Assembly: GCA_009692275.1 (NCBI GenBank)
Contig: SHZL01000007.1
Location: 1-28,464 of the forward strand
Length of the DNA: 28,464 nucleotides
DNA from: Lysobacterales bacterium
GTDB taxonomy: Bacteria; Pseudomonadota; Gammaproteobacteria; Xanthomonadales; SZUA-36
Reading direction: 5' to 3'
In this document: positions 8,593 to 16,223 of the stretch, one piece after another
How positions within the stretch are numbered: position 1 is the first letter of the stretch
How the letters are laid out: each line of letters begins with the position of its first letter
Notes under the pieces: generated by a model
The model's database searches: none
What the model was told of the DNA's origin: nothing
What the model saw: only the letters and a program-made list of their open reading frames with translations
Position numbers and translations under genes: made by a program

Positions 8593-8835
8593 TCAGTCAT
8601 CCAGTTTGGGGATGAATAGCCCCTGGCCGGGTTCAATGTGGTCGGGATGTTGCAGCAAACCTTTGTTCGCTTCGAATATCTTCATGTAGTTTGAGCCATC
8701 GCCATAGTACTGACTGGCGATTTTCCACAGGGTTTCTCCCGACTGCACGGTATGTTTGCGCATCCCGTGTTCATCCGGTGACTTGCCGGCTTTCTTTCCA
8801 CCCAACACATTTTTCAGATCGTCCAGGATTCCCAT
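8593..8835 (-). CDS. Small LysM-domain protein
   Basis: An 80-residue protein starting at ATG 8835 behind a near-perfect AAGGAG. Residues 1-16 (MGILDDLKNVLGGKKA) form a short amphipathic lead. Residues 27-78 form one LysM domain: HTVQSGETLWKIASQYYGDGSNYMKIFEANKGLL, then HPDHIEPGQGLFIPKL. LysM binds N-acetylglucosamine-containing glycans such as peptidoglycan. No signal peptide is visible, as in YgaU-like short LysM proteins, so its location is uncertain. It is downstream of acs on the same strand with a 91-bp gap, and converges on the SLOG-like gene eight bases away. Confidence 0.88.
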   Translation of the reverse strand: MGILDDLKNVLGGKKAGKSPDEHGMRKHTVQSGETLWKIASQYYGDGSNYMKIFEANKGLLQHPDHIEPGQGLFIPKLDD

Positions 8836-8882
8836 GCTTTTCTCCTTGTGCCGGTCGCCCGGGAGCGCAACGTCACGTGTGT

Positions 8883-8905
8883 GGCCGGCAGATACTGCGC
8901 CGGCC
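8883..8905. other. GC-rich inverted repeat between acs and the LysM gene
   Basis: GGCCGGC at 8883-8889 and GCCGGCC at 8899-8905 form a seven-base-pair perfect stem with a nine-base loop, 22 bp past the acs stop. No T-tract follows on the minus strand, so it is not a canonical intrinsic terminator. It may slow transcription or stabilise the acs mRNA end. Confidence 0.35.
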
Positions 8906-8926
8906 GGATTATGTTCTAGATGATGT

Positions 8927-10870
8927 TCAGCGGTTACACCGGTTCTCGATCAGCTGGTTCACCACGTCGGGATCGGCCAGGGTGGACGTATCCCCCAGGT
9001 TCGCATAATCATTGGCCGCGATTTTTCGCAGGATGCGGCGCATGATTTTCCCTGACCGTGTTTTGGGCAGAGACGGCGCCCATTGAATAAGGTCCGGAGT
9101 TGCGATGGCCCCGATTTCCTTGCGCACGCAGTGTTTTAATTCCTGCAGTAATTGCTCCGAGGGAACCTGTCCGCGCAGGAGGGTCACGTAGGCGTAAATC
9201 CCTTCACCCTTGATGCTGTGGGGGTAGCCAACTACGGCAGCCTCGGTAACTGTCGGGTGAGCCACCAGTGCGCTTTCGATCTCGGCTGTTCCCAGCCGGT
9301 GCCCGGCAACATTCAATACGTCATCCACCCGCCCGGTAATCCAGTAGTACCCGTCTTCATCCCGGCGCGCGCCATCGCCGGTGAAATAGCAACCCGGCAC
9401 GGTGGCGAAATACGTTTCGACAAAGCGCTGGTGGTCACCATACACAGTGCGCATCTGCCCCGGCCAGCTGGTTTTGATGACCAGCAGACCATCCGCAGCC
9501 CCCTCCAGTTCGCGGCCTTTTTCATCGACCAGGGCCGGTTGGATTCCGGGCAATGGCCGCGCGGCGGAGCCCGGCTTCAGATCAGTTGCTCCCGGTAGCG
9601 GGCTGATCAGTATTCCACCCGTTTCGGTTTGCCACCAGGTGTCCACGATCGGGCATCGCCCTTCCCCCACAGTGTGAAAATACCACTCCCAGGCTTCGGG
9701 GTTGATGGGTTCACCGACCGAGCCAAGCAAACGCAGGGAGGCGCGTGAAGTGGCCTGCACCGGTGCGTCGCCTTCGCGCATCAGCGCCCGGATAGCCGTT
9801 GGCGCTGTGTAGAAAATGTTCACCCGGTGCTTGTCAATCACCTGCCAGAATCGGCTGGCAGATGGGTAGTTGGGCACTCCCTCGAACATCAGGCTGATGG
9901 CGCCGTTGGCCAAAGGGCCGTAGACGATATAGCTGTGGCCGGTCACCCAGCCAACGTCTGCAGTGCACCAGTAGACGTCACCCGGATGATAATCGAACAC
10001 GATCTCGTGGGTGTAGGCAGCGTATAACAGATAACCACCGGTGGTGTGCAGCACACCCTTGGGTTTACCGGTTGAGCCGGATGTGTACAGGATGAACAGG
10101 GGATCCTCGGCATTCATGGCTTCAGCCGGGCAGTCGACGCTAACCGTGGCCTCGGCGGCCTGATACCAGTGATCGCGGCCTTCGTGCCAGGCAACGCTGC
10201 CACCGGTATTGCGGATCACCAATACCGCCTTGAGCGAGTCCAGAACCCCGTCGCGTTCACAGGCTGTGTCTACGTTCTTCTTCAGGGGAACGGCTTTTCC
10301 GCCACGCATACCCTCATCGGCGGTGATCACGAGACTGGATTTGCAGTTGATAATGCGTCCGGCAAGAGCGTCCGGTGAGAATCCACCAAAGACCACGGAA
10401 TGAACGGCTCCGATCCGGGCGCAGGCCAGCATGGCCATGGCAGCTTCCGGAATCATGGGCAGATAGATGGTTACCCGGTCTCCGCGCTGCACCCTCAATT
10501 GCTTGAGGACATTCGCCATGCGACAGACTTTTTGGTGCAGTTGGCCATAAGTCAATGTCAGGTCGCGCCCGGGATCATCGCCCTCCCAGATGATGGCGGT
10601 TTGATCCGAGCGGTCCTTCAGGTGGCGATCAAGGCAGTTGTAGCAGGCGTTGAGCTTGCCGTCCTCAAACCAGCGAATGTGCAGATCGGCAGCATTCCAG
10701 GAAATGTTGCTGGCTGCTTGCGGAAATCTCACCCAGTCCAGGCGCCTGGCCTGATCCAGCCAAAACCGATCGGGGTCTTCAATTGACTGCTGGTAGACCC
10801 GCTCATAGTCAGCGGCTTTCATCAGCGACCGCTGTGCGGCGGCAGCAGGGACAGGGTAGCGCTTGGACAT
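8927..10870 (-). CDS. acs: Acetyl-CoA synthetase
   Basis: A 647-residue AMP-forming acetate-CoA ligase, the usual length for the family; it activates acetate to acetyl-CoA through acetyl-AMP. ATG at 10870 is chosen because GAGGTG lies five bases upstream; a longer in-frame start at 10915 would remove that logic. The adenylate-forming P-loop is YTSGSTGKPKG at residues 262-272. GEPINPEAWEWYFHTVG and DTWWQTETGG form the acyl-adenylate pocket, with Trp as expected for acetate-specific enzymes. GRVDDVLNVAGHRLGTAEIE is the hinge, and PKTRSGKIMRR carries the Lys (about 608) that is reversibly acetylated in homologues. It is divergently transcribed from the patatin gene and followed by the LysM gene. 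Confidence 0.97.
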   Translation of the reverse strand: MSKRYPVPAAAAQRSLMKAADYERVYQQSIEDPDRFWLDQARRLDWVRFPQAASNISWNAADLHIRWFEDGKLNACYNCLDRHLKDRSDQTAIIWEGDDPGRDLTLTYGQLHQKVCRMANVLKQLRVQRGDRVTIYLPMIPEAAMAMLACARIGAVHSVVFGGFSPDALAGRIINCKSSLVITADEGMRGGKAVPLKKNVDTACERDGVLDSLKAVLVIRNTGGSVAWHEGRDHWYQAAEATVSVDCPAEAMNAEDPLFILYTSGSTGKPKGVLHTTGGYLLYAAYTHEIVFDYHPGDVYWCTADVGWVTGHSYIVYGPLANGAISLMFEGVPNYPSASRFWQVIDKHRVNIFYTAPTAIRALMREGDAPVQATSRASLRLLGSVGEPINPEAWEWYFHTVGEGRCPIVDTWWQTETGGILISPLPGATDLKPGSAARPLPGIQPALVDEKGRELEGAADGLLVIKTSWPGQMRTVYGDHQRFVETYFATVPGCYFTGDGARRDEDGYYWITGRVDDVLNVAGHRLGTAEIESALVAHPTVTEAAVVGYPHSIKGEGIYAYVTLLRGQVPSEQLLQELKHCVRKEIGAIATPDLIQWAPSLPKTRSGKIMRRILRKIAANDYANLGDTSTLADPDVVNQLIENRCNR

Positions 10871-10881
10871 ATCTGCACCTC

Positions 10882-10911
10882 GTATTCGAATACTTGCCTC
10901 ATTGTAGTCAA
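10882..10911 (-). promoter_or_regulatory. Possible acs promoter with a 12-bp palindrome
   Basis: On the minus strand TTGACT (10911-10906) is separated by 16 bases from TCGAAT (10889-10884), a fair -35/-10 pair. The -10 lies inside a perfect 12-bp palindrome, GTATTCGAATAC (10882-10893), which could be a regulator site. A start seven bases downstream would fall inside the ribosome site, so this promoter is tentative. Confidence 0.3.
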
Positions 10912-10941
10912 TCACCGGAGGAGGTACATGGTCGCTGCCGC

Positions 10942-10947
10942 TATAAT
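10942..10947 (+). promoter_or_regulatory. -10 box for the patatin gene
   Basis: A perfect TATAAT lies 30 bp before ATG 10978. Transcription would start near 10954 and still include the GGAG ribosome site at 10968-10971. No good -35 hexamer is seen at 16-18 bases, so activation by a factor is possible. Confidence 0.4.
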
Positions 10948-10977
10948 CAGGGCCTGGATGCTTTTCTGGAGATCGAA

Positions 10978-13206
10978 ATGCGGATGCTGCGCCTTGTTAT
11001 TAACACGTGGTTGGTCTTTGTGCTGCTGATACCGGTGGCACTGGCTGGCGAGTCAAAGAAGGAGGAAGCAATCCGCCCGAAAATTGGCCTTGTGCTTAGT
11101 GGCGGCGGCGCGCGCGGTGGCGCTCATATCGGTGTACTAAAAGCGCTGGAAGAGTTGCACATACCCATTGACTACATCGCCGGCACCAGCATGGGCGCCA
11201 TCATCGGAGCGTTCTATGCGGCCGGGTACAGTCCGCAGGAAATTGAAAAATTCGTCTCAGAAACGCAATGGAAAGATGCATTTTCCGACCAGCCCGACCG
11301 TGCTGCCATGAACATGCGCAAGAAGCAGCTGGACGCAGACTTCCTCATACCCCAGCGCGTGGGCTTCAATGGCGGGGAACTGGAGCTGCCTCTCGGACTG
11401 ATTGAAGGCCAGAAACTGGACCTGATATTCCAGCGCGCTTTTCTGCGGGTGGACAAGATTCACAATTTCGACCGTTTGCGTGTGCCTTTCAGGGCGGTTG
11501 CCACCAACCTGGCGACCGGTTCTGAAGTGGTGTTACGCAAAGGCAGCCTGGCCATGGCGGTGCGCGCAAGTATGTCCATACCAGCGATTTTTGCTCCGGT
11601 TATCCTGAACGACATGATGCTGGTTGATGGTGGTATGGCCAATAACCTGCCCATCAGCGTGGTGCGGGAAATGGGGGCCGACATTGTCATCGCCGTGGAT
11701 ATTTCCTCCCCCCTGCTGCCGCGCGAGAAGCTGGATTCCGTGCTCACGGTGACTGAGCAACTCACCAATTTCCTCACCCGCAGGAACACCGAAAGGCAAA
11801 TTGCTACGCTCGGTCCCCAGGACATCCTGCTGGTTCCCGCGCTGGGCGATTTTGGTTCTACCGATTTCAACAAGGTGCTGGATATCGTGCCGGCAGGGTA
11901 TGCAGCCGTGATGGAGAGGCAAGCGGCGCTGGTGGCTTTGGCCCGCGATGAAGAAGACACCCGCGCCAGGCTTGCAGAATTCCACACCGCCGAGGAAGCC
12001 AATTACATCGTTCACTTTGTTGAGATCAATAATGCATCCATCATCAATAATGAGATCATCCGTTCCCGGCTGGACATCGAACTGGATCAACCGCTGGATT
12101 TCGTCAAGCTCGAGAACAGCCTCAGTCAAATTTACAGCATCGATGTGTTTCAATCCGTCAATTATGAATTGGTTACGAATAAAGCAGGTGAATCCGGAAT
12201 AGCGATCAATGCAGAGGCACGCAGCTGGGGCCCGAATTACCTCCAGTTTGGCATCGAATTTTCGGATGATTTCAACGGCAATTCCGACTATCAAATTGGC
12301 GCTGCCTACACTCGCAATGCACTTAATTCATACGCCGGACAATTGCGAACCGCTGTTGCGGTGGGCCGGGAAGGCCTGCTGGATTTCGATTTTTACCAGC
12401 CCATCGATCAACAGGCGCGGTGGTTTGTCGAGCCACGGGCCCTCTGGACGCGGCAGTTGTACAACGTGTACGACGAGGACCAATTTCGTGCGCAAATTGA
12501 AATTACCGGTCCGGGCTTGACCTTGGGCATTGGGCGGAATTTCAACAACATGAACCTGGTGCGCCTGGATTACGAACTGTATCGCGGCAAAGCGGGCGTG
12601 CTCATCGGCGATTCGGACCTGCTCACCGGTGACGAGGTTAAAATTGGAGAGTTTGTGCTGCGCTACCAGCACGACAGCCTCGACGATCTCTGGTTTCCCC
12701 GCAAAGGCAAGCTGGTCACGTTTGGGGCGCGTTTTGCGGGCGACAAAATTGGTGCGGCATCCGACTACCAGCAGGCCTTCCTGGGCGTGGCCAAGGCATG
12801 GGCATCCGGCAAGAACTCTGTGCAGCTGAACATGCAGGCAGGTTACAGTTTCGAAGATGCAGTCCCGCTTGAGCGCTGGTACGAACTGGGGGGGTTTGGA
12901 CGCCTGTCAGGCCTTGCGCCTGACCAGATTTCCGGCCGGCAGATGGGGCTGGCAACTTTTGCTTATTACCGGCGGCTGAACGAAGCTGACCTCTTCCCGC
13001 TCTTTGCCGGATTCACGTTGGAGACCGGAAACGTCTGGCTGCAGCAATCTGACGTGAGTTTCTCCAGCCTGCGCTATTCGGGCAGCGTGTTCCTCGGGGC
13101 TGATACACCCATTGGCCCGGTGTACCTGGCCTACGGCCACAGCGACGACGGTCAAGCTGCAGTGTACTTTTACCTCGGCAACCCGTGGAGAGCGGCACGG
13201 TGGTAA
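10978..13206 (+). CDS. Patatin-like phospholipase with outer-membrane barrel (PlpD-like)
   Basis: A 742-residue protein. ATG at 10978 has GGAG six bases upstream and gives a good signal peptide with cleavage after ALA at residue 23. The patatin domain (about 34-310) has the oxyanion loop GGGARG at 42-47, the nucleophile Ser71 in GTSMG and Asp217 in VDGGMANNLP, so the catalytic dyad is intact. A POTRA-like segment (about 345-400, YIVHFVEINNASIIN...) precedes a C-terminal Omp85-type 16-strand barrel ending FYLGNPWRAARW. This domain order is that of type V-d secreted lipases such as PlpD, where the barrel sits in the outer membrane and presents or exports the lipase. Substrates are probably phospholipids or lysophospholipids. 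Its 3' end is five bases from the rhomboid stop on the other strand. Confidence 0.9.
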   Translation: MRMLRLVINTWLVFVLLIPVALAGESKKEEAIRPKIGLVLSGGGARGGAHIGVLKALEELHIPIDYIAGTSMGAIIGAFYAAGYSPQEIEKFVSETQWKDAFSDQPDRAAMNMRKKQLDADFLIPQRVGFNGGELELPLGLIEGQKLDLIFQRAFLRVDKIHNFDRLRVPFRAVATNLATGSEVVLRKGSLAMAVRASMSIPAIFAPVILNDMMLVDGGMANNLPISVVREMGADIVIAVDISSPLLPREKLDSVLTVTEQLTNFLTRRNTERQIATLGPQDILLVPALGDFGSTDFNKVLDIVPAGYAAVMERQAALVALARDEEDTRARLAEFHTAEEANYIVHFVEINNASIINNEIIRSRLDIELDQPLDFVKLENSLSQIYSIDVFQSVNYELVTNKAGESGIAINAEARSWGPNYLQFGIEFSDDFNGNSDYQIGAAYTRNALNSYAGQLRTAVAVGREGLLDFDFYQPIDQQARWFVEPRALWTRQLYNVYDEDQFRAQIEITGPGLTLGIGRNFNNMNLVRLDYELYRGKAGVLIGDSDLLTGDEVKIGEFVLRYQHDSLDDLWFPRKGKLVTFGARFAGDKIGAASDYQQAFLGVAKAWASGKNSVQLNMQAGYSFEDAVPLERWYELGGFGRLSGLAPDQISGRQMGLATFAYYRRLNEADLFPLFAGFTLETGNVWLQQSDVSFSSLRYSGSVFLGADTPIGPVYLAYGHSDDGQAAVYFYLGNPWRAARW

Positions 13207-13211
13207 GGTGT

Positions 13212-13784
13212 TTACTGCCAGCGCATCCCGGGGCGCCAGCCCCATTTCCACAACAGGCCGGCACCAAACACCATGCCACCGAGGTGGGCAAAATGCGCAA
13301 CCCCGGGAACGACCCCGGTTATGCCAAAAACCAGTTCCACTCCGCCGTACAGCAAGACAAACCATTTTGCCTTGATGGGAACAGGGATAAAAAGCAGGAA
13401 CAATCGATTGTTTGGCCACATGACCCCGTAGGCCAGCAACAGGCCGAATACGCCACCTGATGCTCCAATGGTGGGGTACATGCCACCGCTAAAGTACTGC
13501 ACGGCCATTTGGGCCAGTGCCGCACCGACAACGCAAATGAGGTAAAACGACAGAAAACGCTTACTGCCCCACGTCTCTTCCAGCGGAGTGCCAAACATCC
13601 ACACCGCGAACATATTGAAGAACAGGTGATTGAAGCTGCCGTGCAAAAAAGCATAGCTGACAATTTGCCAGGGCCTGAACCCACCGCTTTCCATGGGCCA
13701 CAGCGCCAGCATGGGTGAGAGGTTGTGCGACAGGTACACGATAGCGCAGGAAAAAATGATGGCCATGGAAAGGGGGTTGGACAT
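13212..13784 (-). CDS. Rhomboid-family intramembrane serine protease
   Basis: A 190-residue polytopic membrane protein with six hydrophobic segments, the minimal rhomboid core. His53 and Asn57 are in HLFFNMFAVW. The catalytic Ser109 is in GASGGVFG and His167 is in FAHLGGMVFGAG, so the Ser/His dyad and oxyanion residues are present. ATG at 13784 is taken; a longer open frame to 13853 adds a hydrophilic stretch with no family similarity. Rhomboids cleave single transmembrane helices within the inner membrane; the substrate is unknown. The gene converges on the patatin gene and is divergent from the BPSS1780-type gene. Confidence 0.92.
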   Translation of the reverse strand: MSNPLSMAIIFSCAIVYLSHNLSPMLALWPMESGGFRPWQIVSYAFLHGSFNHLFFNMFAVWMFGTPLEETWGSKRFLSFYLICVVGAALAQMAVQYFSGGMYPTIGASGGVFGLLLAYGVMWPNNRLFLLFIPVPIKAKWFVLLYGGVELVFGITGVVPGVAHFAHLGGMVFGAGLLWKWGWRPGMRWQ

Positions 13785-13918
13785 ACTGCTGGTCTGGAAT
13801 GATTTCAAAGACTGGACTCTTTCACTATTCAGGGGTTTGCGGGAAAGCGGCAACGCGCTTCATATTACAATACGGCTTGGTAATTATCTCATTGCACCAA
13901 AGGGAACCGGAAAAAAAA

Positions 13919-14791
13919 ATGCCTGATCAACCATCAATTGCATCACCAGCGCTGCGCATCAAGGTGTTGCCGGCGCGGCAGGGCATAGCCTGGCTGGCGC
14001 AGGCGCTGGCATTGATTCGGGCCCAGCCGGCCCGTCTCCTGTTTCTTGCGGTGCTGCTGCAACTGGTCCTTGGGCTCTCGCGTGTCCCGGTGCTGGGACT
14101 GTTCGTCATCCTGGCGGTTCCGGCACTGTCGGCAGGTGTGTTGCAGGCATTCTGGCTTGTTGCCATGGGTAAACGATTTGCGGCCACCGTGCTGCTTGCC
14201 CCTTTGCTGGCGGGCGCAAAGATTGGCCGTTTCATGGCGATGGGCGCCATCCTGTTTGCAGTGGCTATAGTGTCCGTTTCCGTTATGCTGTCAGGTAGCC
14301 AGGACCTGCTTCCCCAGGAATTGCTTGCCCGGATCGAGCAAGGGGATGCAGCTGCACTGGGCGAGCTCGATCCCGAACTTGTGATGCGCTTTGCTTATGC
14401 CATTGCGGTTGGAGTGGGTCTTAGCGGCACCTTGAGTTACCTGGCGATTCCCCTGGTGTGGTTCCGCGACGAAAAGCTGTTTGTTTCCTTGATCAGTGGC
14501 TGCAGGGCCATGATGCTGAATTGGCGCCCGTTTACGCTACTGGCGCTTGGCCTTGTGCTGCTGCTCATTCCCGTCGCGTTTTTCATCGCCATCCTGTACC
14601 AACTGGTGGATGCGCCAGGAGCATTGTCAGTTCTTGTTGTCGGCCTAATCATGCTGATTGCGCTGGCCTTTCAACTGGTGGTATTCGGCACGCAGTTCTG
14701 CTCATTTCAGGACATTTACGAAATCGAAGCGGTGCAGCCGGAGACCGGCGACAGTGACAGCGAGGGCAGTGACGGTCAACTGCTGGCCTGA
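13919..14791 (+). CDS. BPSS1780-family integral membrane protein
   Basis: A 290-residue inner-membrane protein. The N-terminal segment PARQGIAWLAQALALIRAQPARLLFLAVLLQL resembles the opening of the BPSS1780 family of uncharacterised membrane proteins. About six hydrophobic helices follow, and the C-terminus is acidic (ETGDSDSEGSDG). ATG at 13919 follows GGAACCGGA; the frame is open upstream to 13799 but that part overlaps the rhomboid start and is not family-like. The 3' end overlaps the tatC 3' end by 16 bp in convergent orientation. Its role is unknown, so I would not assign a transport function. Confidence 0.78.
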   Translation: MPDQPSIASPALRIKVLPARQGIAWLAQALALIRAQPARLLFLAVLLQLVLGLSRVPVLGLFVILAVPALSAGVLQAFWLVAMGKRFAATVLLAPLLAGAKIGRFMAMGAILFAVAIVSVSVMLSGSQDLLPQELLARIEQGDAAALGELDPELVMRFAYAIAVGVGLSGTLSYLAIPLVWFRDEKLFVSLISGCRAMMLNWRPFTLLALGLVLLLIPVAFFIAILYQLVDAPGALSVLVVGLIMLIALAFQLVVFGTQFCSFQDIYEIEAVQPETGDSDSEGSDGQLLA

Positions 14792-15546
14792 TCGCCTTCT
14801 TCGTCGTGAACCCGCGCTGGCACCAGGATGCGGCACATCACCAGGCCCAGCTCAAACAGCAACCACATAGGCACGGCCACCAGTGTTTGTGAGAAAACGT
14901 CCGGTGGCGTCAGGAACATGCCAAGGGTAAACGCACCCACCACCACGTAGGGGCGCATCTCCACCAGTTTATCCACCGTTATGATGCCGGTGGCCACCAG
15001 GATAATGGTGGCAATGGGGACTTCGAAGGTAACTCCAAACGCGATAAACATGGTCATGACAAAATCAAGGTACTTGCTGATGTCGGTCATCACCGCGACG
15101 CCTGCCGGCGCCATGCTGGTAAAAAAGCCGAACATCACAGGGAATACGATGAAGTATGCAAACAGGCAACCGCAGTAAAACAAAACTATCGAGGAATACA
15201 GCAAGGGCTTTGCCAGGCGTTGTTCGTTGCGGTACAGCGCCGGCGCAACAAAGCACCACAATTGATAGAACACTACGGGAATGGCCAGGATGAACGCCAG
15301 CAGCAGGGTAAACTTGAACGGCGTGAGAAAGGGGGATGCCACGTCTATCGCAATCATGTTGCTGCCCACGGGCAGACGCGCCATCAAGGGCGCTGCCAGC
15401 AAAGCATACAAACGCTGAGAAAAAGGCAACAGGACCAGCAAGATCAGGAACACCGACAGCAAGGCCTTGAGCAGCCTGCTGCGCAGTTCGATCAGGTGCT
15501 CCATGAACGATTGTTCCTGGTCTGTGGCTGCGTCCTTACTGGCCAT
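14776..15546 (-). CDS. tatC: Sec-independent translocase subunit TatC
   Basis: A 256-residue six-helix inner-membrane protein that recognises twin-arginine signal peptides. Hallmarks are FMEHLIELRSRLLKA near the N-terminus, the first periplasmic loop with ASPFLTPFKF, and FGVTFEVPIATIILVATGII. Helix 6 is preceded by GMFLTPPDVFSQT. The ATG overlaps the tatB stop by 11 bp, which implies translational coupling. It is the last gene of the tatA-tatB-tatC cluster, and its 3' end overlaps the BPSS1780-type gene. Confidence 0.97.
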   Translation of the reverse strand: MASKDAATDQEQSFMEHLIELRSRLLKALLSVFLILLVLLPFSQRLYALLAAPLMARLPVGSNMIAIDVASPFLTPFKFTLLLAFILAIPVVFYQLWCFVAPALYRNEQRLAKPLLYSSIVLFYCGCLFAYFIVFPVMFGFFTSMAPAGVAVMTDISKYLDFVMTMFIAFGVTFEVPIATIILVATGIITVDKLVEMRPYVVVGAFTLGMFLTPPDVFSQTLVAVPMWLLFELGLVMCRILVPARVHDEEGDQASS

Positions 15547-15886
15547 CGGCGGGCGGTGTTGCGGTCGGTGTCGTGGGGGGCACGGGCTTTTGCGCTGAAT
15601 TCACCGGGGCGTCCAGGTCAGCCACAATTTTCCTGGCCGAATCCACCTTGGTGTTCACGCCCGCGACTGCGGATTTGATTTCGTCCTGAAATTTCTTCAG
15701 GGGAACTTTGAGCTCTTCCGCGCGGATTTCTTCTTCAATGGACCGTTTCAGATTCAGCCAACTGCTGCGCGCCTTGCGGGTGATTCCACCTAAAGTGCGC
15801 GCAACTTTAGGAAGCCGTTCCGGCCCCAGCACCAGCAATCCGATAATCGACAGCAACACCAACTCCGAAAAGCCAACCTCAAACAT
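15536..15886 (-). CDS. tatB: Sec-independent translocase subunit TatB
   Basis: A 116-residue protein. One N-terminal membrane helix (MFEVGFSELVLLSIIGLLVLGPERLPKVART) carries the Glu8 and Gly-Pro-Glu hinge typical of TatB. An amphipathic helix and a long charged helix follow, with a Pro/Thr-rich tail (PVPPTTPTATPP). TatB pairs with TatC as the signal-peptide receptor. It begins nine bases after tatA and overlaps tatC by 11 bp, so the three genes form one operon. Confidence 0.96.
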   Translation of the reverse strand: MFEVGFSELVLLSIIGLLVLGPERLPKVARTLGGITRKARSSWLNLKRSIEEEIRAEELKVPLKKFQDEIKSAVAGVNTKVDSARKIVADLDAPVNSAQKPVPPTTPTATPPADGQ

Positions 15887-15895
15887 GGCGGGGTA

Positions 15896-16144
15896 TCAAT
15901 TCGGGGTGGATTCTTTCTTTGCTGGCTGGTCGGCAGAAGATGAGGGTGTGGCTTCAGCACCGAGTTGGTGGGATTCGGGATGGTCTGCATCACCAGCCTT
16001 TTCGCCCTCCATACCCTGTCGAAACCCCTTGACTGCAGCACCGAGGTCGCTGCCCATGTTGCGCAGTTTCTTGGTGCCGAAAACCATGACGATAATCAGC
16101 AGCAGGATCAGCAGCTGCCAAATACTAACTCCACCGAGGCCCAT
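15896..16144 (-). CDS. tatA: Sec-independent translocase subunit TatA
   Basis: An 82-residue protein. An N-terminal helix (GGVSIWQLLILLLIIVMVFG) is followed by the TatA hinge FGTKKLRNMGSDLGAAVKGFR and a Ser/Pro-rich acidic tail. TatA oligomers form the translocation path after recruitment by TatBC. It is the first gene of the operon. An IPTL-tailed surface protein lies 79 bp upstream on the same strand; no clear promoter was picked out in that gap. Confidence 0.96.
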   Translation of the reverse strand: MGLGGVSIWQLLILLLIIVMVFGTKKLRNMGSDLGAAVKGFRQGMEGEKAGDADHPESHQLGAEATPSSSADQPAKKESTPN

Positions 16145-16223
16145 GAATTTGCTCCGTGCTTCCAGAAAGACTGAAGTTTAACTCAATTTGATACGCGGGG
16201 CTGCAAGGGGATGCCGCCCGCGT

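Noticed and set aside
13212..13784. Rhomboid considered as a rhombosortase partner of the CTERM-tailed protein
   Set aside because: Its sequence is that of an ordinary rhomboid, and rhombosortases act on GlyGly-CTERM tails, not IPTL tails; proximity alone is not evidence.
16145..16223. GC-rich imperfect hairpin between the IPTL gene and tatA as a terminator
   Set aside because: The stem has mismatches and no T-tract follows on the minus strand.
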